Shown piece by piece: positions 7,371-16,123 of a stretch of 64,000 nucleotides of DNA. Within the stretch, counting starts at the first letter, position 1. Each line of letters opens with the position of its first letter. The notes below the pieces were generated by a model. The model was not told the DNA's origin and searched no databases. It saw only the letters and a list, made by a program, of their open reading frames with translations. Made by a program: the position numbers and the translations under genes. Source of the DNA: Paenarthrobacter histidinolovorans (lineage in GTDB: Bacteria; Actinomycetota; Actinomycetes; Actinomycetales; Micrococcaceae); contig NZ_BMPM01000003.1 in NCBI RefSeq assembly GCF_014647595.1, positions 372,001 through 436,000 of the forward strand, in the 5' to 3' direction.

Positions 7371-9803
7371 ATGAGCTCCGGCGCACCATTGGAGGGGATC
7401 GTCGTCGCCGATTTCTCCCGCGTGCTCGCCGGTCCGCTCGCGACCATGACCCTGGCCGACCTCGGCGCACGGGTCATCAAGGTCGAGCGCCCCGGAACCG
7501 GAGATGACACCCGCCAGTGGGCACCACCTTCCTCAAAGACAGGTGCGACGTACTTCGAGAGCGTCAACCGAAATAAGGAATCCATCACCCTTGACCTGAC
7601 CGACCCCGAGGACCTCGAGCTTGCCCGGGAACTGGCACGCCGCGCCGACGTCTTGGTGGAGAACTTCAAACCAGGAGGACTCGCCAAACTAGGCCTCGGA
7701 TATGAGTCACTAGGCGAGGAGAACCCCGGTCTGGTGTACGCATCAATTTCGGGTTTTGGTTCGGAAGGAGGTCGTGATCTGCCCGGATACGACTTCATAG
7801 TGCAGGCTGTCGGCGGACTGATGAGCATTACCGGTGACCCGCGGGGCGACGCCTACAAAGTTGGCGTCGCCCTGGTCGATGTACTGACAGCGAAAGACGC
7901 CACGATTGGCATCCTCGCGGCCCTTTCCGAGCGTAGTTCCACGGGCCGAGGCAGGCGGATCGAGGTCAATCTTCTATCGAGCCTCCAGGGCGCCCTTGCC
8001 AACCAGGGCCAGGCGTACCTCGGCGCCGGTATCACTCCTGCGCGACTGGGCAATGACCACCCTTCCATCGTCCCTTATCAACTTCTTGCCACCGGTGATG
8101 ACCCGCTCGCCGTTGCCGTTGGTAACGACTCGCAGTTCGCCAAGCTCTGCAACGCCATCGGCAATCCAGAGCTTTCCGCTGATCCCCGGTTTATCACCAA
8201 CTCTGCACGGGTCAGGCATCGGCGGGAACTTGTCACGCTGTTGGAAGCCGGACTCACAGACGCTGGATCGAAGGAATGGCAGAACCGGCTGGTTTCTGTG
8301 GGAGTACCGGCCGGCCGCGTGGCCGGCATAGGTGAAGGCATCTCATACGCCGAATCCTTGGGTCTGGAGCCGACCATTCCCGTCCATGACGCCGACGGGA
8401 ACGTTACCGGCCGCCAGATCCGCCATCCAATCACCTGGACGCCGGCACTGCCGCCTCGGACCCAAGCTCCACCCGCCCTCGGTGAGCACACCGCAGACGT
8501 CGTGGACTGGCTACGGCAACACCACCAAAACAAGACGTCTACCCATGCCTCTCAAAATGCCACCCAGTCAGAAGTCGTTTATGCCAGGAGGGACCACATC
8601 ATGACTCTCGCCCCTAGTTCCGCCGACGTCGAGGCCGCTACCGCGCTCGAGCCCTCGGACCTGATCTCCTTCGATACCCTCCTCACAGACGAGGAAATCG
8701 CCCTGCGCGACCGCGTCCGCAATTATGTTCGCGAGGAAATCAAACCCAACATCGCCACCTGGTATGAAGAGGCCCGGTTCCCGCTGGAAATCGTCCCTGA
8801 TCTCGCTAAACTCGGCCTTCTCGGAATGCACTTGAAAGGCTACGGCTGCGCCGGTAAAAGCGCTGTGGACTACGGGTTGGCAGCTGCCGAACTCGAGGCC
8901 GGAGATTCAGGCATCCGCACATTCGTTTCAGTCCAAGGCTCTCTGGCCATGTCGGCAATCTCGAAGCACGGTTCCGATGAACAGAAAGAGGAATGGCTAC
9001 CCCAAATGGCCGCTGGCACCGCCATCGGATGCTTTGGCCTCACGGAACCCACTGCGGGTTCAGACCCCTCTGCCATGGCCACTTTTGCCCGCCGGGACGG
9101 CGCCGACTGGATATTGACCGGCTCCAAGCGGTGGATCGGACTAGCCAACATATCCCAGGTGGCAGTTATATGGGCCCAGACAGACACCGGCGTGCGCGGA
9201 TTCGTCGTACCAACCCAGACTCGTGGCTTTACCGCCACCCCAATTCAGCCGAAGCTATCAATGCGCGCTTCTGTCCAATGTGACATCACTCTGGATGACG
9301 TGCGTCTGACTGCCGACGCGGTCCTGCCGAACGTCATTGGCCTCCGAGGCCCTTTTACCTGCCTGAATGAGGCACGCTACGGCATTGCCTGGGGCACCAT
9401 GGGCGCCGCGCGCGACGCCTTCGAAGATGCCTTGGACTACTCCAAGAAGCGGCTCCAGTTCGAACGGCCCCTCGCCGGCTACCAGTTGACCCAGCAGAAA
9501 CTCGTGAACATGGCGCTGGAGATCAACAAAGGGTTCCTTCTCGCATTGCAGCTCGGACGGCTAAAAGACGCCGGCAAGCTGCAGAACCATCAGATCAGCG
9601 TAGGCAAGCTCAACAACTGCCGGGAAGCTATCGAAATCTGCCGCGAAGCACGCACAATCCTGGGCGGCAACGGGATAACCCTCCAACACTCGCCCCTTCG
9701 CCACGCGAACAACCTCGAGTCCGTTCGTACGTACGAAGGCACTGACGAGGTCCACACCCTCATCCTCGGCCAGAAGCTGACAGGTATTGGAGCCTTTCGG
9801 TGA
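7371..9803 (+). CDS. Fused class III CoA-transferase and glutaryl-CoA dehydrogenase
   Basis: A single 810-codon open frame with two enzymes. Residues 1 to about 385 are a CaiB/BaiF CoA-transferase (VVADFSRVLAGPLATMTLADLG, then RVIKVERPGTGDDTR; a catalytic Asp is expected in this family). From ATG 8601 (about residue 411) runs a full acyl-CoA dehydrogenase of the glutaryl-CoA dehydrogenase type, ending RTYEGTDEVHTLILGQ with the catalytic Glu. The pair would turn glutarate into glutaryl-CoA, then crotonyl-CoA plus CO2. The linker looks like an untranslated gap that happens to be open: a strong ribosome site (AGGAGGGACC) precedes ATG 8601, so the dehydrogenase may also be made alone (400 residues). 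The gene lies 34 bases after the aminotransferase in the same operon. GcdH and its CoA-transferase are usually separate genes. Confidence 0.85.
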   Translation: MSSGAPLEGIVVADFSRVLAGPLATMTLADLGARVIKVERPGTGDDTRQWAPPSSKTGATYFESVNRNKESITLDLTDPEDLELARELARRADVLVENFKPGGLAKLGLGYESLGEENPGLVYASISGFGSEGGRDLPGYDFIVQAVGGLMSITGDPRGDAYKVGVALVDVLTAKDATIGILAALSERSSTGRGRRIEVNLLSSLQGALANQGQAYLGAGITPARLGNDHPSIVPYQLLATGDDPLAVAVGNDSQFAKLCNAIGNPELSADPRFITNSARVRHRRELVTLLEAGLTDAGSKEWQNRLVSVGVPAGRVAGIGEGISYAESLGLEPTIPVHDADGNVTGRQIRHPITWTPALPPRTQAPPALGEHTADVVDWLRQHHQNKTSTHASQNATQSEVVYARRDHIMTLAPSSADVEAATALEPSDLISFDTLLTDEEIALRDRVRNYVREEIKPNIATWYEEARFPLEIVPDLAKLGLLGMHLKGYGCAGKSAVDYGLAAAELEAGDSGIRTFVSVQGSLAMSAISKHGSDEQKEEWLPQMAAGTAIGCFGLTEPTAGSDPSAMATFARRDGADWILTGSKRWIGLANISQVAVIWAQTDTGVRGFVVPTQTRGFTATPIQPKLSMRASVQCDITLDDVRLTADAVLPNVIGLRGPFTCLNEARYGIAWGTMGAARDAFEDALDYSKKRLQFERPLAGYQLTQQKLVNMALEINKGFLLALQLGRLKDAGKLQNHQISVGKLNNCREAIEICREARTILGGNGITLQHSPLRHANNLESVRTYEGTDEVHTLILGQKLTGIGAFR

Positions 9804-10530
9804 GTGCCGCCGTTGCCGGGCCCTGATCGACGGAGCCTGAGAACATATGATCCCGTCCTCGGCGGACAAAGTTACCGACGCCGGGGCGGCCTCCTCGAAG
9901 AACGCCGCGTGTGGCGGGGCTCAACCGGGACTCGAGCCGCACACACCCCCGCTGACGGGACCCTGCCCCGCCCTGAGACGTGGAACGCCCTTCCTTATCG
10001 CGTCAGCCCTTGGGCTTCATCGGGGACGTCACTCCATTCATTTCAAACGTCTGCAGACGGCTATCGCCGCTTCTGGGGAGAATGATGTAGTCGTTCTACA
10101 TGGGTTAGATCCTGGGCAGTGGCGCGCCAGGTGATTCTGGGGCGTCCAATGCGCGGGGCTGATGTATTAATCATGGCGTCCGAGCGTGGCCAGGCCGCCG
10201 GAACATCAACTATGACCGCAATCGCCAGCAGTCCTTGCCGCGATCAAACAGCCCTGGTGTTACTGCAGCCAGCGGGGGCCAGATCCAGCGACGTCCTCTG
10301 CTGCAATTTTGCCTGCCTTCTCACTATGTCGAGACGAACCAACAAAAGGCTTTTGCATTGGACGAAGAGGCTAATCGAGATACCGCAGTATTTGCTAGTT
10401 TGGAAGGATCGTAGCATCAGGGAACCGCCCCTGGCTCGGCACACCTGTGACCTCGAAACAGAAGAGTTATTGCCCATGAGGAAGGGAAGGAACCGATCAA
10501 GCCAGTTCCTTCCCTTCAAGTGATGTCAGA
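9804..10530. other. Gap after glutaryl-CoA dehydrogenase
   Basis: 727 bases without a gene I can recognise on either strand. Short open frames exist but lack ribosome sites and family motifs. The only clear structure is the hairpin at 10481-10517, listed separately. Confidence 0.5.
10481..10517. terminator. Perfect 13-bp hairpin, bidirectional terminator candidate
   Basis: GAAGGGAAGGAAC at 10481-10493 pairs exactly with GTTCCTTCCCTTC at 10505-10517 around an 11-base loop. It lies 13 bases past the stop of the leftward nitrilase gene. There is no T-run on either side, so this would be an intrinsic terminator of the U-less kind seen in actinobacteria. Confidence 0.6.
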
Positions 10531-11418
10531 TTAAACCTTTGCTCTCTCGTGTGTTCCATTGGCCAGGAGCAAGCCATCAAAGCCAGTTGGTGCCGTGAGG
10601 TCTTTGTACAGTTCTGGGCGGCGCTGCTCGAGGAGGGGAAACTGCCGGCGGGTGTTATCGATGAGTTCAAGATCTAACGTTGCTGACAGGACACCTTGAC
10701 GGTCCGAAGCTGTAGCGATGACTAGGCCCCATGGGTCGACGACCATGGATCGGCCGACAAACATCGTACCACTGGCTGGCTCCTGACCGAATTGCCCTGA
10801 TGCAATTACGAAGACCTGATTCTCTACGGCGCGGGCGCGTAGCAGGAATTCCCAGTGGTCCGAGCGAGGTGCGAGGAAGGCTGAACAGTTGATTAATATC
10901 CTCGCCCCGTTCAGGGCCAGCACCCGATAGGGCTCTGGAAAGCGGAGGTCAGCGCAAATGGTCACTCCTAGCTTTCCGAAGGGAGTGTCGAACGTGGGTA
11001 GTCGTGAGCCAGCTGTTACCTTGTCGGATTCGTTAGACGGATTCGTGATGTCGGTTCTATTTCCTGCGTCAAAGAGATGCGTTTTCTCGTACGTTCCGAC
11101 GGGCCCATCTGGCCCTGTGAGTACCGCTGCGTTGGTTGTCTTGCCGTCGCGTATGCGATAAGTCGAGCCGACGATGTAGCAGTTGTACTCCTCTGCTATT
11201 TCCTGAAGTTGTGCATCGACGGCGTCGTTCCGTTGCAAGATGTCCTCTGGTGTCCTGTGCGGACCTAGCCCAAGTCCCGTCCACAACTCAGGCAGCACGA
11301 TGACATCTGCCCGATTCATCGCCGCCTGACGGGTAAGCCGGATGCCAGTGGCGATGGTTCCTTCCGGGTCCAGGTCAGACGAGGTGGTTTGAATAATGGC
11401 GACGTTAAGAGAGGTCAT
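10531..11418 (-). CDS. Carbon-nitrogen hydrolase (nitrilase superfamily)
   Basis: A 295-residue amidase/nitrilase-fold enzyme. The catalytic Glu-Lys-Cys set is present: PELW (Glu), YEKTHLFDAG (Lys) and TICADLRFPE (Cys). Family members hydrolyse amides, N-carbamoyl compounds or nitriles. The presence of omega-amidase-like KTHLFD suggests a small amide acid substrate, but this is not certain. The ATG at 11418 overlaps the stop of the upstream transporter (ATGA), so the two are translationally coupled. The pairing suggests that the transporter imports the substrate. The LacI-type regulator across the divergent promoter probably controls both. Confidence 0.85.
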   Translation of the reverse strand: MTSLNVAIIQTTSSDLDPEGTIATGIRLTRQAAMNRADVIVLPELWTGLGLGPHRTPEDILQRNDAVDAQLQEIAEEYNCYIVGSTYRIRDGKTTNAAVLTGPDGPVGTYEKTHLFDAGNRTDITNPSNESDKVTAGSRLPTFDTPFGKLGVTICADLRFPEPYRVLALNGARILINCSAFLAPRSDHWEFLLRARAVENQVFVIASGQFGQEPASGTMFVGRSMVVDPWGLVIATASDRQGVLSATLDLELIDNTRRQFPLLEQRRPELYKDLTAPTGFDGLLLANGTHERAKV

Positions 11419-12743
11419 TTGGTATCCGCTTCCGTATAGGTGTCCAGCGTGCTCGCGTTCCGTGGCAGCAGGACGAGCGTCAGCGCAACGACCGCGGCGA
11501 GGGAGGAAGTATAGATGGCTGGTGCTAGCAAGTTTCCGGTGGCTGCTACGAGCCACGTCGCTACAAGTGGTGCAGTCCCGCCGAAGACGATGTAAGCCAG
11601 GTTGTAGCCTAATGCTGAACCACTGAACCGGACGGAAGCGGGAAAACGTTCAAGGTATGCGATGCCGACGGGGCCAAAGAATATTCCTAGGGCAAGCGCG
11701 AGAAGTGACTGGCCCATTACGGCACCGCCCAAAGTGCCGACGCCGGCAAGCATATAGGCAGGGATAGCAGCGACCGCGGAGAAGACGGCCCCAATTATGA
11801 GTACTTTATTCCGCCCCAACCTGTCTGACCAGGCTCCCGCAAGAGGAGTGGCCACCGCAGCGATCAGCAACGCGATGGAGTTGGAGAGGAGGGCTTCGTT
11901 GCCGGATAGTTTTACCGATGTTGTTAGGTAGCTGACGAAATAGCCTGTGAGCGTGTAAAACCCCAGTCCTGCCAAGGCCGCCACTACAAAGGTGAATAGC
12001 AGCGCTTTCCGGTGATACTTGAGAACGGATACGGCAGGTGCGGACTGGATGGAGTCCTTGACTGCTATTTCTTGGAATTCCGGTGACTCGTCGACCTGCC
12101 GTCGAATGTAAAGCCCAAAGAAGCTGATCAGTCCGCCGATTAGAAATGGGACGCGCCAACCCCACTCGCCGTAGGCTGCCATTCCCATGGTGTTTGTCAG
12201 ACCGAGGATCAGAAGCGCTGCAAAGATAGCTGGAAGGTTTGCGAACGTATAGCTCAGGCCTACGAAAAAGCCGCGTCGTTCACGGGGCGCATGTTCGGCA
12301 ACGAGCGCGTTCGAGCCCATGGCCTCGGCGCCAGCTGAGAGTCCCTGGACCAGTCGGCACACCACCAGGAGAATGGGTGCGGCGATGCCGATTGCCGCAT
12401 ACGTAGGAAGTAGACCGATGGTTACGGTCGCGAGTCCCATGATCAGAATGACCGCAGATAGAACATTGCGGCGTCCGCGTTTGTCTCCATGGTGGCCAAA
12501 CAGGATCCCTCCCACTGGTCGCATCACAAAGCCCACCGCATAAACGGCAAAAGCGGAGAGAAGACCAGCTACGGGGTCATCTGAGGGGAAAAAGAGTTTG
12601 GCCAGCACTACGGCTGAGTAGGCGTAAATTACAAAGTCGTACCATTCGACGAACTGACCTACCGCCGCCGATGCAACCACCCGGCGTAAGCCCCCCACTT
12701 GCGCACGAGTAGTCGTCTGAATCTTGCTGCTTGAAGTAGCCAT
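11415..12743 (-). CDS. MFS transporter, metabolite:H+ symporter (MHS) type
   Basis: A 442-residue inner-membrane protein with about 12 hydrophobic segments. The N-terminal ASAAVGQFVEWYDFVIYAYS and the loop GHHGDKRGRRNVL are hallmarks of the MHS group (ShiA, KgtP, ProP relatives), which carry organic acids or zwitterions with protons. A second copy of the loop motif (DRLGRNKVL) starts the C-terminal half, as expected. It is the first gene of a two-gene operon with the nitrilase-family hydrolase. Its promoter contains the palindromic site next to the LacI-type gene. The substrate is unknown; a small carboxylate or amide that the hydrolase acts on is the inference. Confidence 0.87.
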   Translation of the reverse strand: MATSSSKIQTTTRAQVGGLRRVVASAAVGQFVEWYDFVIYAYSAVVLAKLFFPSDDPVAGLLSAFAVYAVGFVMRPVGGILFGHHGDKRGRRNVLSAVILIMGLATVTIGLLPTYAAIGIAAPILLVVCRLVQGLSAGAEAMGSNALVAEHAPRERRGFFVGLSYTFANLPAIFAALLILGLTNTMGMAAYGEWGWRVPFLIGGLISFFGLYIRRQVDESPEFQEIAVKDSIQSAPAVSVLKYHRKALLFTFVVAALAGLGFYTLTGYFVSYLTTSVKLSGNEALLSNSIALLIAAVATPLAGAWSDRLGRNKVLIIGAVFSAVAAIPAYMLAGVGTLGGAVMGQSLLALALGIFFGPVGIAYLERFPASVRFSGSALGYNLAYIVFGGTAPLVATWLVAATGNLLAPAIYTSSLAAVVALTLVLLPRNASTLDTYTEADTK

Positions 12744-12774
12744 TTTGCCTCCAGTTGTCGTTTCAACGCCATCG

Positions 12775-12788
12775 TCAAAACGTTTTGA
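12775..12788. promoter_or_regulatory. LacI-type operator palindrome
   Basis: TCAAAACGTTTTGA is a perfect 14-base palindrome with central CG, the form typical of LacI-family operators. It lies 32 bases before the transporter start and 71 before the divergent regulator start, well placed for repression of the transporter/hydrolase operon by the adjacent gene product. Confidence 0.75.
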
Positions 12789-12858
12789 TGAGCATAGGCC
12801 GACACGATGAAGGCGTCAAGGGGGTAAAGTTGTCGGCCCCCTACGGCACAATTGGAGA

Positions 12859-13884
12859 GTGCCTCAGAAAATCGGACGACAGCCAACCATCAAGGATGTA
12901 GCAGCGGTTGCTGGCGTCTCAATCAGCACGGTGTCGCACGTATACAGCCGTGCCCGGCCTATCTCACCGGAGACCGCGGCGCGGGTAACGGCAGCAGCGG
13001 ACGAGCTTGGATACATTCCGAATCCTTCTGCCGCTTCACTGCGTGGCGGGCAGGTCGGAATTCTTGGACTTGTGCTGCGGCCACGGAATGCAATTCATGG
13101 GTCCCTGAGCGGCACCGAGACGTTCACGCGATTCTCTGGCGCCGCGGCCGCAGCCACCCTGGCCACAGGACGAGGTCTCCTTCACGTCCCGAACGTTCTT
13201 GCTAGCAGAGCCCGACGCGTGGCTATGGACGGCTGCATCGTCATGGGTCCCTACGAAGGCGACGAAGTGGTCATCGCCTTGGAGAAGAGACATGTCCCGG
13301 TCGTGTGCGCCGATATAGACCCGGCAAACCCAGACGACCCATGGGCTGTCCGCGTCGACTACGGCCCTGCCACCGAGAGTCTACTTTCAGCTGCCCTGGC
13401 ACTCGGCGCACGACGTGTCGCACTAATCGCCGGTAGTGAAGCCAACAACTGGACGCGATCCACGAAAACCCTTATTCAGCAGTGGTGCACAGAAGCTGGG
13501 GTTAGTCTCAGTGCGCACAACCTTTATGAAGGTGAGGGCTCCGTCGGAGCGGCGGGACTGGCTTATGAATTATTGACTTCTTCCGAGGCGCCTGACACGA
13601 TCATCGTCTCATCCACGAGATTCGCGAGTGGCGTACTTGCAGCCGCCAAAAGACTTGACCTGACGATTCCCGAAGACCTCCGCATTTGCGCACTGACTGA
13701 TAGTGCACTGACAAGGGAGGCATCGCCACCCATCACATCCCTGGATCTGCTTCTTGAAGATCAGGCCAAGGCCTGTGTGGACCTACTTATCCATAGGCTC
13801 TCAGGCTCTGCCCCAACTGCGCGGCCGGTAGTTGTGACGCCGTCGGTCCGGTGGAGAAGTTCATTAGCGCAGATCGAGAACTGA
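12859..13884 (+). CDS. LacI-family transcriptional regulator
   Basis: A 341-residue repressor. The N-terminal LacI helix-turn-helix is clear (PTIKDVAAVAGVSISTVSHV), followed by the hinge region (ELGYIPNPSAASLRGG) and a periplasmic-binding-protein-like effector domain. The GTG start has a GGAGA only two bases away, so initiation may be weakly Shine-Dalgarno dependent or leaderless. It is divergent from the MHS transporter/hydrolase operon, with an operator palindrome between, and so is almost certainly its regulator. The effector-domain residues do not allow the ligand to be named. Confidence 0.9.
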   Translation: MPQKIGRQPTIKDVAAVAGVSISTVSHVYSRARPISPETAARVTAAADELGYIPNPSAASLRGGQVGILGLVLRPRNAIHGSLSGTETFTRFSGAAAAATLATGRGLLHVPNVLASRARRVAMDGCIVMGPYEGDEVVIALEKRHVPVVCADIDPANPDDPWAVRVDYGPATESLLSAALALGARRVALIAGSEANNWTRSTKTLIQQWCTEAGVSLSAHNLYEGEGSVGAAGLAYELLTSSEAPDTIIVSSTRFASGVLAAAKRLDLTIPEDLRICALTDSALTREASPPITSLDLLLEDQAKACVDLLIHRLSGSAPTARPVVVTPSVRWRSSLAQIEN

Positions 13885-14116
13885 TTCAGAAACTTGGGAG
13901 TCTTGGGCACCTTGTCATTTGACGGCGGGGTGCAGCATATAGGGAAGTAGGGGGCCGCCTAGGGCTGAGTCGGTCTTGATCGGCTGAGACCACCATCCGC
14001 CCAGATGCCGTTGCCCAGTCTTTGCTGGCGGGATCGCAAACGCCCTTGGAACACAGGACATGGCGATGCATAGGAGGATAGCTGGTGACCATAGCAAAGT
14101 GCAGTCCTTGGCAAAG

Positions 14117-14455
14117 GCATGTCGAGCCGCATGTATTGGCGGCGCAAGGATCCTCGGCCCACCAGTCGATGCCCTTGAGGGTAGTGAGGATGGGTTCTGA
14201 GCGTTGCGGGCTGCTTTCTGGTGTAGGCGTAGATGAGGAATTGTTACACCCACTCGAACCTTGACCATTGGTGTGCGGTCTGGGTTTGGGCGAAGAAGAT
14301 GTATTGGGTGGATCGTCTATGCCGGGGCCCGGATGTGGAGGAATCGGAAGTTCGCGGAGAGGGTGGTGCAGCCCCCGGGGGTGGGGTCGTATTTACTGTC
14401 GAGCATGGGCGTCCAGAGGTGGGACTGTGGCGCGGCTTGATGGGCGGCGGGAGAA
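14117..14455 (-). pseudogene. DUF4192 gene remnant with internal deletion
   Basis: This stretch is recognisably a decayed copy of the intact DUF4192 gene at 16124-17155. The end GGCATGTCGAG matches the 3' end of that gene. It then jumps to the part around CATGTATTGG and GGATCCTCGGCCCACCA, and follows the intact gene through the segment encoding TETAPQWS to the part facing 16575. About 110 bases are missing inside, and several frameshifts are present. No complete gene is seen in the rest of 13885-14708. Confidence 0.75.
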
Positions 14456-14708
14456 TGCAAGGCTCAAGCAAGACGCCACGACGGCAATCCTCAGCAAGCT
14501 TGAGGGAGCGTTCATCACGGGTGCCAAGTTAGCTGGCTGGAGAGGTGTGGAATGAAGTTACGCCATATATCGACGCGTGAATCGGTTTCTAAGCGATCTC
14601 GGAGTGGAGCTCGAATTTTCCGTATGGCGAGTGAAATGATTTAGATGGTTCCAGTTTACAAACTTCACAGAGTACTTGAAGTTACAACTCAACAGACGGA
14701 TTCCGAAT

Positions 14709-15995
14709 ATGGGCACTATCCAAACCTCGTCCGGCCGACTTCACGTTGCTCAGTCGGGCAGCCTTCTTCATGCGCGGGGAGTCCCGTACGCAACAGCTGA
14801 CCGTTTTCGGGCCCCAGTTCCTATCCTGACACCCGCTGTCAACAGGGAAGCGTTATCCCGCGGCCCTGTCTGCCCCCAAGAACGTTCGCGACTCGATTCC
14901 GTTACAGGGCCAGTCGTAGACATGCTAGAACAGCGCGAGGATTGCCTGGTGCTGTCAATAACGGCGCCCAGCGATGCAGAGAACCTGCCGGTCATGGTTT
15001 GGTTCCATGGTGGTGCCTATCTGTCCGGCGGTGGGGAGGCCCCAAAGTATGGCGCCGATGATTTAGCACGGAACGGTGTCGTGGTCGTGAGCGTCACGTA
15101 TCGCCTCGGCGTCTTTGGATATTTGCCCCCGGGAGGGGAGGGTGTAGAAAACCTGGGTCTCCTTGATCAGATCGAAGCTCTTCGTTGGGTGGCAAAAAAT
15201 ATTGCGGCATTCGGCGGCGATCCTGCACAGGTGACCCTTTTCGGTCAGTCTGCCGGTGGTGATTCGATTATCGCGCTGATGCTGGCTGCCTCAGCACGGG
15301 GCCTGTTTCACCGAGCGATTGTCCAGAGCGCTCCCCTCGGTTTGAGGGTCAAAAGGGCGTCAATGGTTGCTGAGATGCGTCGTGTTCTGTCCAGACATCT
15401 CCCAGAGCCGGCCAGTTCGAGCACGATGGATGTGCTGGCGGCGCAGGGGCACGTTGTATCGGCTGCTAAGCGTTTCGGCCGTATAGGAGGACTGCCATTT
15501 GCGCCGACTATCGAGGAAGGACCCCTTCCAGCAGACTTTTATGATGCCCTTGGCTCCGCTACCGATATTGATCTTCTCATTGGCTCAAACCGCGCCGACG
15601 CTGCGCCCTTCGTCGCTATGAGTCCAATTTCAGCTCGTTTGGCACGCCTCGGCTGGTTAGGGTTGGCCTTGAAAGGGTTTCTAACCCTTGTGTTAACCAG
15701 GATGGTATTCGCTAATGCCGTAGACCGCATCGCTGCGATTTGGACCAAAGCAGGTGGGAGAGTGGCAACATATCGGTTCGACTGGTCGCCTAAAAATGGC
15801 GAACTAGGTGCTTGCCACTGCATAGAGCTTCCGTTCCTCTTCACCGGGGACTGGAGTGACGCACCTATGCTCGCTGACAACCCAATCCCGGAGGACCTCG
15901 CTCAAACCATGCGAGATGCTTGGACCGGCTTTGCCCGATCGGGCATATCTGCCCTGCCGGGCCGGTCAATTCGGTTCGGGGCCAACCAGCCGTAG
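14709..15995 (+). CDS. Type-B carboxylesterase
   Basis: A 428-residue carboxylesterase of the cholinesterase-like (type B) family. It has a PVMVWFHGGAYLSGG oxyanion region, the nucleophile motif TLFGQSAGGDS, and a C-terminal GACHCIELPFLF block that supplies the catalytic His. The ATG at 14709 aligns with family N-termini; a TTG 33 bases upstream is the alternative. At under 430 residues it is shorter than the usual 490-550, with the C-terminal part trimmed. It hydrolyses esters, substrate unknown, and stands alone between decayed and intact DUF4192 genes. Base composition looks slightly lower in GC than the catabolic region to the left. Confidence 0.82.
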   Translation: MGTIQTSSGRLHVAQSGSLLHARGVPYATADRFRAPVPILTPAVNREALSRGPVCPQERSRLDSVTGPVVDMLEQREDCLVLSITAPSDAENLPVMVWFHGGAYLSGGGEAPKYGADDLARNGVVVVSVTYRLGVFGYLPPGGEGVENLGLLDQIEALRWVAKNIAAFGGDPAQVTLFGQSAGGDSIIALMLAASARGLFHRAIVQSAPLGLRVKRASMVAEMRRVLSRHLPEPASSSTMDVLAAQGHVVSAAKRFGRIGGLPFAPTIEEGPLPADFYDALGSATDIDLLIGSNRADAAPFVAMSPISARLARLGWLGLALKGFLTLVLTRMVFANAVDRIAAIWTKAGGRVATYRFDWSPKNGELGACHCIELPFLFTGDWSDAPMLADNPIPEDLAQTMRDAWTGFARSGISALPGRSIRFGANQP

Positions 15996-16123
15996 TCCTC
16001 GGCGCCTTTGTCATTGGACGCCCTTCCTTCGGGTAGATGCATTCAACCCAAGACCGGGCCGAGCTTTGAACAAGTCTGCCGGAAGCCCACACACCGTTAA
16101 TCAAAAAATTCGCTATGAAGCTT

